From: Bacteroidia bacterium
GTDB taxonomy: Bacteria > Bacteroidota > Bacteroidia > B-17B0 > Aurantibacillaceae
Assembly: GCA_018000995.1 (NCBI GenBank)
Contig: JAGNIU010000013.1
Coordinates: 1-64,000, forward strand
DNA length: 64,000 nt
Direction of reading: 5' to 3'
Part shown: positions 59,328 to 64,000 of the stretch, in pieces
Layout: every line of letters begins with the position of its first letter
Numbering within the stretch: position 1 is the stretch's first letter
The notes under the pieces: generated by a model
What the model was told of the DNA's origin: nothing
Seen by the model: only the letters and a program-made list of their open reading frames with translations
The model's database searches: none
Translations under genes and position numbers: made by a program

Positions 59328-60836
59328 ATGCCAATTATAAATTCCATAGCATCATGGCTCATGAAAAAGCGTCTGCATCAGATAGAGCTTTTTGTGAAAT
59401 ACCCGCATGATGTTCAGGAAGAATGGATGTTTAAATTATTATCGGAAGCAAAAGATACAGAATTTGGAAAACGTCATCACTTTAGCGCCATAAAAAACTA
59501 CGAGCAATTTAAACGTAATATTCCTTTACAGGATTACGAAAGTTTAAAACCTTCGATAGAACTGACTCGTCGTGGCGCGCAAAACTTATTATGGCCTGGC
59601 GAAATAAAATGGTTCGCTAAAAGTAGTGGTACAACAGACAAAAGTAAATTTATTCCCGTTAGCGCTGAATCTTTAGATGGTTGTCATTATAATGCAGGAC
59701 GCGATATGGTAACTTTACATTGCGTAAATAATCCCGAGACTCTATTATTTACAGGAAAAAATTTAGCGTTGGGCGGAAGTTTTAAAACAGATGTATTTGG
59801 TAATCATAATTCATTTCATGGCGATGTAAGTGCTATCATCATTCAAAATCTTCCTATGTGGGCAGAGTTTTTCAGAGCGCCGGATGTAAATATTGCATTG
59901 ATGGACGAATGGGAAAGCAAGTTGCAGAAAATGGCTGAGACTATGATGAATGAAAATGTAACGAGTCTTGCCGGCGTACCAAGTTGGATGTTGGTGTTAC
60001 TGAAAAAAGTGCTTCAACTAAAAAATGCAAAAACTATTGATGAAGTCTGGCCGAACTTAGAAGTGTATTTTCATGGCGGTGTAAGTTTTACTCCCTATAA
60101 AGAACAATTCCGGCAATTATTCAATAACGATAAGATCAATTATATTCAGATGTACAGTGCTTCCGAGGGATTTTTTGGAATTCAAGATGTACCAGGTCGA
60201 AATGATATGCTCTTGATGTTGGATTATGGTATTTTTTATGAGTTCATTCCTATTGAAGATATTGGTTTAGAAGATCCTCGCGTTTATAATTTATCAGAGG
60301 TAAAAACAGGTCTAAATTATGCGATGGTGATTACAACAAATGCGGGATTATGGCGTTATCAGATTGGTGACACCGTTCAATTTACAGATACAAATCCGTA
60401 TCGCATTATTGTTTCTGGTCGCACTAAACATTTTATAAATGTATTTGGAGAGGAAGTAATGGTTCATAATACCGATCAAGCCATTTTTAAAGCCTGCGAA
60501 AAAACACATGCTATGGTTTCAGATTATACTGTTGCACCAGTTTATATGAACGAAACCAGCGGTTCACACGAATGGCTAATTGAATTTGAAAAAGAGCCGG
60601 ATGATTTTGAGTTTTTTGTAAAGGAGTTAGATTCATGTTTAAAACAATTAAACTCCGATTACGAAGCTAAACGTTATAACGATTATGTGTTAAAATCACC
60701 AATAGTAAAATTATTGCCAAAAGGCAGTTTTTACAATTGGCTAAAATCAAACAACCGCTTAGGCGGACAATTTAAAGTGCCCCGCTTAAATAATGGCAGG
60801 GAATTTGTAGATAGTATTAGTAAATCAGTTCTGTGA
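59328..60836 (+). CDS. GH3 auxin-responsive promoter family protein
   Basis: A 502-residue GH3-family acyl-adenylate enzyme: WFAKSSGTTDKSKFIPVS (ATP-binding motif I), YSASEGFFGIQD (motif II), TNAGLWRYQIGDTVQF (motif III with the adenylate Asp) and VFGEEVMVHN. Plant homologues join amino acids to jasmonate or auxin; bacterial members are known but their substrates are not. The next gene overlaps its stop (GTGA). Confidence 0.9.
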   Translation: MPIINSIASWLMKKRLHQIELFVKYPHDVQEEWMFKLLSEAKDTEFGKRHHFSAIKNYEQFKRNIPLQDYESLKPSIELTRRGAQNLLWPGEIKWFAKSSGTTDKSKFIPVSAESLDGCHYNAGRDMVTLHCVNNPETLLFTGKNLALGGSFKTDVFGNHNSFHGDVSAIIIQNLPMWAEFFRAPDVNIALMDEWESKLQKMAETMMNENVTSLAGVPSWMLVLLKKVLQLKNAKTIDEVWPNLEVYFHGGVSFTPYKEQFRQLFNNDKINYIQMYSASEGFFGIQDVPGRNDMLLMLDYGIFYEFIPIEDIGLEDPRVYNLSEVKTGLNYAMVITTNAGLWRYQIGDTVQFTDTNPYRIIVSGRTKHFINVFGEEVMVHNTDQAIFKACEKTHAMVSDYTVAPVYMNETSGSHEWLIEFEKEPDDFEFFVKELDSCLKQLNSDYEAKRYNDYVLKSPIVKLLPKGSFYNWLKSNNRLGGQFKVPRLNNGREFVDSISKSVL

Positions 60837-61636
60837 GAAGAATTTTAAAATATAGTTTCATTGTTTTAATCTGCCTTAGCAGTTTAGCTTTTATTGTTAA
60901 AGACGGTAAAACACTTTATACTATAAAACACGCTTTCAATATATTTACCAGCGATAATCTTAGTAATATTTACTTAATAAACGGTGAAGAACTAATAAAG
61001 TACAACGCCACCGGAAAACAATTATTAAAATACAGCAACAAACGCTACGGTAACATTACCACCATTGATGCCACCAACGCTTTAAAGATTTTACTGTATT
61101 ACAAAGATTTTCAGCAATTGATTTTTTTAGATAGTCAGCTCTCACAAAACGGAGATGCCATTTCCTTAGAAAGTTTAGGTTACGAACAAACCGATTTAGT
61201 TTGTACATCGTTTAGCAATGGTTTCTGGATTTATAATAAACAAACCAACGAATTAATTCGCTTCGGCCAGAATTCGCAAGCCATTGCAAAAACCGGAAAC
61301 TTAAAACAATTATTACAAGCAGAATTGAAGCCGGATTTTATGACTGAACACAATAGTTACTTGTATTTAAATTGTCCGGATATTGGTGTTTACGTTTTTG
61401 ATATGTATGGCACTTTTAATAAAATAATAAGTCTTAAACACCTGCCCGCTTTTCAAGTGAGTAACAACATTCTTTATTTTTATAAAGACAATAAATTTTG
61501 TTCCTACAACACAAAAGCGTTTGAGGAGCGTTGCATCCCTTATAACGACACTTTAATCAAGAACATCCGGATTGAAAAAGACCGTCTTTTTCTACAGTAC
61601 GTCGACTCGATAAAAACCATTGAGAATTTACCATAA
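60833..61636 (+). CDS. Membrane-anchored or secreted beta-propeller-like protein
   Basis: A 267-residue protein from GTG 60833, overlapping the GH3 stop. The N-terminus (YSFIVLICLSSLAFIV) is a signal or anchor. Repeating segments (NIYLINGEELIKYNATGKQL, FWIYNKQTNELIRFG, GVYVFDMYGTFNKII) look like propeller blades, as in proteins that track a signal or transport. No family recognised. A hairpin repeat and a weak terminator follow. Confidence 0.7.
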   Translation: MRRILKYSFIVLICLSSLAFIVKDGKTLYTIKHAFNIFTSDNLSNIYLINGEELIKYNATGKQLLKYSNKRYGNITTIDATNALKILLYYKDFQQLIFLDSQLSQNGDAISLESLGYEQTDLVCTSFSNGFWIYNKQTNELIRFGQNSQAIAKTGNLKQLLQAELKPDFMTEHNSYLYLNCPDIGVYVFDMYGTFNKIISLKHLPAFQVSNNILYFYKDNKFCSYNTKAFEERCIPYNDTLIKNIRIEKDRLFLQYVDSIKTIENLP

Positions 61637-61646
61637 TTTGCCGTCA

Positions 61647-61665
61647 TCCTGAGCTTGCCGAAGGG
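61647..61665 (+). repeat. GAGCTTGTCGA hairpin repeat, copy 5
   Basis: TCCT, core GAGCTTGCCGA, AGGG; arms pair with one T-G wobble. Intergenic, 10 bp after the preceding stop. Confidence 0.85.
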
Positions 61666-61670
61666 CCGCG

Positions 61671-61694
61671 AAAACCTTGCCCAATAAGGCTTTT
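61671..61694 (+). terminator. Weak terminator-like hairpin
   Basis: AAAACCTT (61671-61678) and AAGG-C-TTTT (61686-61694) form a short stem with a T-rich end. Confidence 0.45.
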
Positions 61695-61712
61695 CATGAT
61701 TTTTAGCATTTA

Positions 61713-61743
61713 TTGCTGAATCCCCCTAAAATTTGTATTTTTG
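61713..61743 (+). promoter_or_regulatory. Bacteroidota-type promoter
   Basis: TTG at 61713-61715, 20 nt, TATTTTTG at 61736-61743, then 19 nt to the ATG at 61763. Confidence 0.7.
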
Positions 61744-61762
61744 AGCCTTATTTTTTACTCTA

Positions 61763-62827
61763 ATGGCTAAGTTCAATTCCCTAAAAGTTAAAGACATTAA
61801 ACGCGAAACCGCTGATGCAGTTTCTGTGGCTTTTGATGTACCTTCAACGCTACAAATTCCTTATCAATATAAACAAGGACAATACATTACTTTAAAACTA
61901 AATATTAATGGCGAAGAACTTCGTCGTTCGTATAGTATTTGTACCAGTCCGTATACCGAAAAAGAATTACGTGTTGCGATTAAAGAAGTAAAAGACGGAA
62001 GAGCTTCTACATTCATTAATCAAAAATTAAAAGTGGGTGATGTTATTGAAGTGATGACCCCAATGGGAAGTTTTCATTCAGTATTATCAGGCAGCAATAA
62101 GAAGAATTACGTGTTGTTTGCAGGCGGAAGCGGAATTACGCCGATGATGAGCATTTTAAAAAGTATTTTACATATCGAGAAACAAAGCAATGTTACTTTA
62201 ATTTATGCTAACCGCGATGAAGATTCTACCATCTTTAAAACTGAGTTAGAAAAAATTGCTTCCGACAATAAAGATCATTTTAAATTAGTAAACGTTTATG
62301 ATAATCCTAAAACGCAAGTAGCAGATTTACATAAAGGATTAATTACAACCGATAAAGCAATTGCATTAATTGAGAATTACGGTGGTGTTACTGCTGACGA
62401 ATATTTTATTTGCGGTCCGGGCCCGATGATGGAAAATGTAAAAACCACATTAGAAGGATTAAAAATTGCAAAAGAAAAAATTCACATCGAATATTTTACA
62501 GCTGTAGCAGATGCTGTTGCTAAAGCTGAAGGTAAAGGACAGAATGTAAAAAGTAAAATCACCATTATACAATATGGTATTGAAACTCAACTGGAGTTAA
62601 ATACCGACGGAGCAAGTATTTTAGATGCTGCTATTGATGCAGGTGTTGATGCTCCGTTTAGTTGCAAAGGTGCAGTATGTTGTACTTGCCGTGCTAAAAT
62701 AATTGAAGGTGAAGTAAAAATGGACGCTAATTTTGCCTTAACAGATGCAGAGGTTGCAGAAGGTTTTGTTTTAACTTGTCAAGCACATCCTTTAACTGAA
62801 AAAGTTATTGTTGATTACGACGCTTAA
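61763..62827 (+). CDS. PaaE-like ferredoxin-NADP(+) reductase family protein
   Basis: A 354-residue flavin/iron-sulfur reductase. FAD-binding RSYSICTSP (about residues 53-61), NAD(P)-binding FAGGSGITPMMSIL and CGPGPMM, then a C-terminal plant-type 2Fe-2S domain with CKGAVCCTC and a distal Cys in VLTCQAHP. This is the layout of PaaE, the reductase of phenylacetyl-CoA epoxidase. No paaABC is in the window, so it may serve another oxygenase. Its own promoter precedes it. Confidence 0.88.
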   Translation: MAKFNSLKVKDIKRETADAVSVAFDVPSTLQIPYQYKQGQYITLKLNINGEELRRSYSICTSPYTEKELRVAIKEVKDGRASTFINQKLKVGDVIEVMTPMGSFHSVLSGSNKKNYVLFAGGSGITPMMSILKSILHIEKQSNVTLIYANRDEDSTIFKTELEKIASDNKDHFKLVNVYDNPKTQVADLHKGLITTDKAIALIENYGGVTADEYFICGPGPMMENVKTTLEGLKIAKEKIHIEYFTAVADAVAKAEGKGQNVKSKITIIQYGIETQLELNTDGASILDAAIDAGVDAPFSCKGAVCCTCRAKIIEGEVKMDANFALTDAEVAEGFVLTCQAHPLTEKVIVDYDA

Positions 62828-62848
62828 CCTCACCATAACCCCACCCGA

Positions 62849-62883
62849 TTCGCAAGCGAACCGTCCTCTCCTATGAGGAGAGG
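62849..62883. repeat. Paired hairpins in convergent intergenic region
   Basis: TTCGC-AA-GCGAA (62849-62860) and CCTCTCCT-ATG-AGGAGAGG (62865-62883) are two adjacent short stems in the 79-bp gap between the convergent PaaE-like and barrel genes. They may terminate both transcripts or be a REP-like palindrome. Confidence 0.6.
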
Positions 62884-62906
62884 AAAATTACGTTTTCAAA
62901 AAGAAA

Positions 62907-63668
62907 TTAGAATTTTACTCCCAACCCTAAATTCAAGTGATTTCCTGTGATGTATAAGGAAGATGGCGTGAAAGTATCCTTCAATAAATATGGGGAGAAT
63001 CCATAACGATAAGTCAGTTCAGCAAAAAAACAATTACGGTACGTTTTCAAATTATTCTTTTGTATTCCTAATGTGAAACTCATAAATGGATTATTGCGTT
63101 TGCTGAATAATTTATTTTTGAATTCAATCACTTCATACGTTTTGTGAACCAGTTCACCATCTTGTTTCACTTTTAATTGAGCATCCATCATCACACGGAA
63201 GTGATAGCCTATCATTACATAAGGCGTAAAGCGCGCATTATTCTCATGATTAAAACATAATTTTAATTGAATGGGAATTGCAAATTCATGAAAGTACAAT
63301 GAGTAATTATAATTCATATCGCCGGTGTAAAGCTGTATACTATCCGGTTTAAAATAATAGGATTTAAAATTTATACCATGCACCATATAATCAACACCAA
63401 TCAACAAAAACGAATTGTGCTTATAGGTAAGACGAATCTCTTCACTAAAACTAATTAAGCCCGACATTTTTTGCGTTGGATTTGACGCGTGATTTTTATT
63501 TATTTTATAAAATCCGATCACTGGCCCCAACGTCAAACGAGAACGAATGATGCGTGATTGTCCTGGTGATGGTGCGGGTTTAAACAGAGGCGAATTATCC
63601 GCAAAGAGATTATAACTGCTTAACAGAACAAATAAAAAAGTACAAAGTATAAATTTGAATTTATACAT
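62907..63668 (-). CDS. Outer-membrane beta-barrel protein, unknown
   Basis: A 253-residue protein with a signal peptide (KFILCTFLFVLLSSYNLFA) and alternating strands: RLTLGPVIGFYKI, FSEEIRLTYKHNSFLLIGVD, FAIPIQLKLCFNHEN, RFTPYVMIGYHFRVMMD and a C-terminal GNHLNLGLGVKF with the terminal Phe of Bam substrates. Probably a small porin-like or adhesin barrel. It lies 5 bp downstream of the SDR gene on the same strand. Confidence 0.75.
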   Translation of the reverse strand: MYKFKFILCTFLFVLLSSYNLFADNSPLFKPAPSPGQSRIIRSRLTLGPVIGFYKINKNHASNPTQKMSGLISFSEEIRLTYKHNSFLLIGVDYMVHGINFKSYYFKPDSIQLYTGDMNYNYSLYFHEFAIPIQLKLCFNHENNARFTPYVMIGYHFRVMMDAQLKVKQDGELVHKTYEVIEFKNKLFSKRNNPFMSFTLGIQKNNLKTYRNCFFAELTYRYGFSPYLLKDTFTPSSLYITGNHLNLGLGVKF

Positions 63669-63673
63669 AGAGC

Positions 63674-64000
63674 TTAAGTGTTTCTTTTAACCGTAGTTGA
63701 ATTAGCCTGTGCGGCAGGCATAATAATTACATCATTAATATTTACGTGTGCAGGTCGCGATGCCATCCAATAAATTGTTTCAGCAACATCATCGGGTGTT
63801 AGCGGTTGTAAACCTTCGTATACTTTTTTAGCGCGGTCTTCATCACCGTCGAAACGTACAATGCTAAATTCTGTTTCCACCATTCCAGGGTTTACAGCAG
63901 ATACTTTTATGTTGTGAGGCAACAAATCAATTCGCATACCTTTGTTTAAAGCATCAACAGCGTGTTTTGTTCCGCAATACACATTTCCGTTAGCGTAAGC
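63674..64000 (-). CDS. Short-chain dehydrogenase/reductase, 5'-partial
   Basis: The C-terminal 108 residues of a classical SDR, running off the window's right edge. The catalytic Y-x-x-x-K is visible as VYCGTKHAV, with the frame continuing upstream to the edge (ending YANGN). A GTG in frame at 63982 falls at the catalytic motif and is not the start. VNPGMVETEF and PLTPDDVAETIYWM follow, as in YdfG-type NADP-dependent dehydrogenases. Substrate unknown. Confidence 0.88.
   Translation of the reverse strand, partial: AYANGNVYCGTKHAVDALNKGMRIDLLPHNIKVSAVNPGMVETEFSIVRFDGDEDRAKKVYEGLQPLTPDDVAETIYWMASRPAHVNINDVIIMPAAQANSTTVKRNT

Overview
The window is from a low-GC member of the Bacteroidota, probably a free-living flavobacterial, sphingobacterial or chitinophagal-like lineage; the sequence alone does not settle the order. 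The evidence is: T9SS C-terminal sorting domains on three secreted proteins, ELWxxDGT-repeat proteins, WG repeats, a 30S protein THX gene, S41 peptidase next to rnpA, no convincing Shine-Dalgarno sequences, and about ten Bacteroidota-type promoters (TTG/TTTG, then 16-21 nt, then TAnnTTTG) close in front of start codons. It looks like ordinary chromosome: no rRNA, tRNA, CRISPR array, insertion sequence or prophage was seen, and no gene-free stretch exceeds about 175 bp.

Layout. 1-4.5 kb: tail of a Lys/Ala/Glu pentapeptide-repeat protein, a ChbG/YdjC deacetylase, DUF3820, a lipase-like hydrolase, and a steroid-5-alpha-reductase-family membrane protein cut short by an in-frame TAG. 4.6-8.9 kb: two translationally coupled SpoIIE/PP2C phosphatases with different sensory N-termini. 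9-11.7 kb: TauE exporter, persulfide dioxygenase-double rhodanese, DUF983. 11.7-18.2 kb: GNAT/FemAB-like protein, APS kinase-like protein, deoC, aldehyde dehydrogenase, holA, DUF4349 lipoprotein. 18.3-25.2 kb (minus strand): two ELWxxDGT T9SS proteins with two small lipoproteins, then a NarL-type regulator and a TPR histidine kinase. 25.3-32.5 kb: S41 peptidase, rnpA, THX, Bax1-I protein, odhB-odhA. 32.6-43.6 kb (plus strand): SPOR protein, CrtI-like oxidoreductase, C45 hydrolase, a T9SS adhesin-like protein, a PaaK-like ligase/WG/acyltransferase operon, and two secreted unknowns. 43.6-54 kb (mostly minus): gatA, tatA, mce, an AstE/RimK/retropepsin/DAO operon, and a 1161-residue outer-membrane barrel. 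54-64 kb: xth, peptide-binding lipoprotein, ispD-polX, GH3 protein, PaaE-like reductase, a barrel protein, and a truncated SDR gene.

Functional links suggested by adjacency: sulfide/persulfide oxidation with sulfite export (8.99-11.2 kb); deoxyribose-phosphate cleavage followed by acetaldehyde oxidation (13.6-16.0 kb); 2-oxoglutarate dehydrogenase E1/E2 (28.5-32.5 kb); and peptide glutamylation with possible editing (46.0-48.3 kb).

The least explained signals are two families of small non-coding repeats. One is a 19-bp hairpin with a conserved 11-nt core (GAGCTTGTCGA) and 4-bp arms that change sequence but stay complementary; of five copies, two lie in frame inside odhB and gatA. The other is three intergenic inverted arrays made of degenerate 8-bp units. 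Three gene-level anomalies also stand out: the TAG that replaces an expected Trp codon in the steroid-reductase-like gene, an rnpA whose conserved N-terminus lies upstream of any ATG/GTG/TTG, and a PolX whose polymerase carboxylates appear to be lost while its PHP nuclease is intact.
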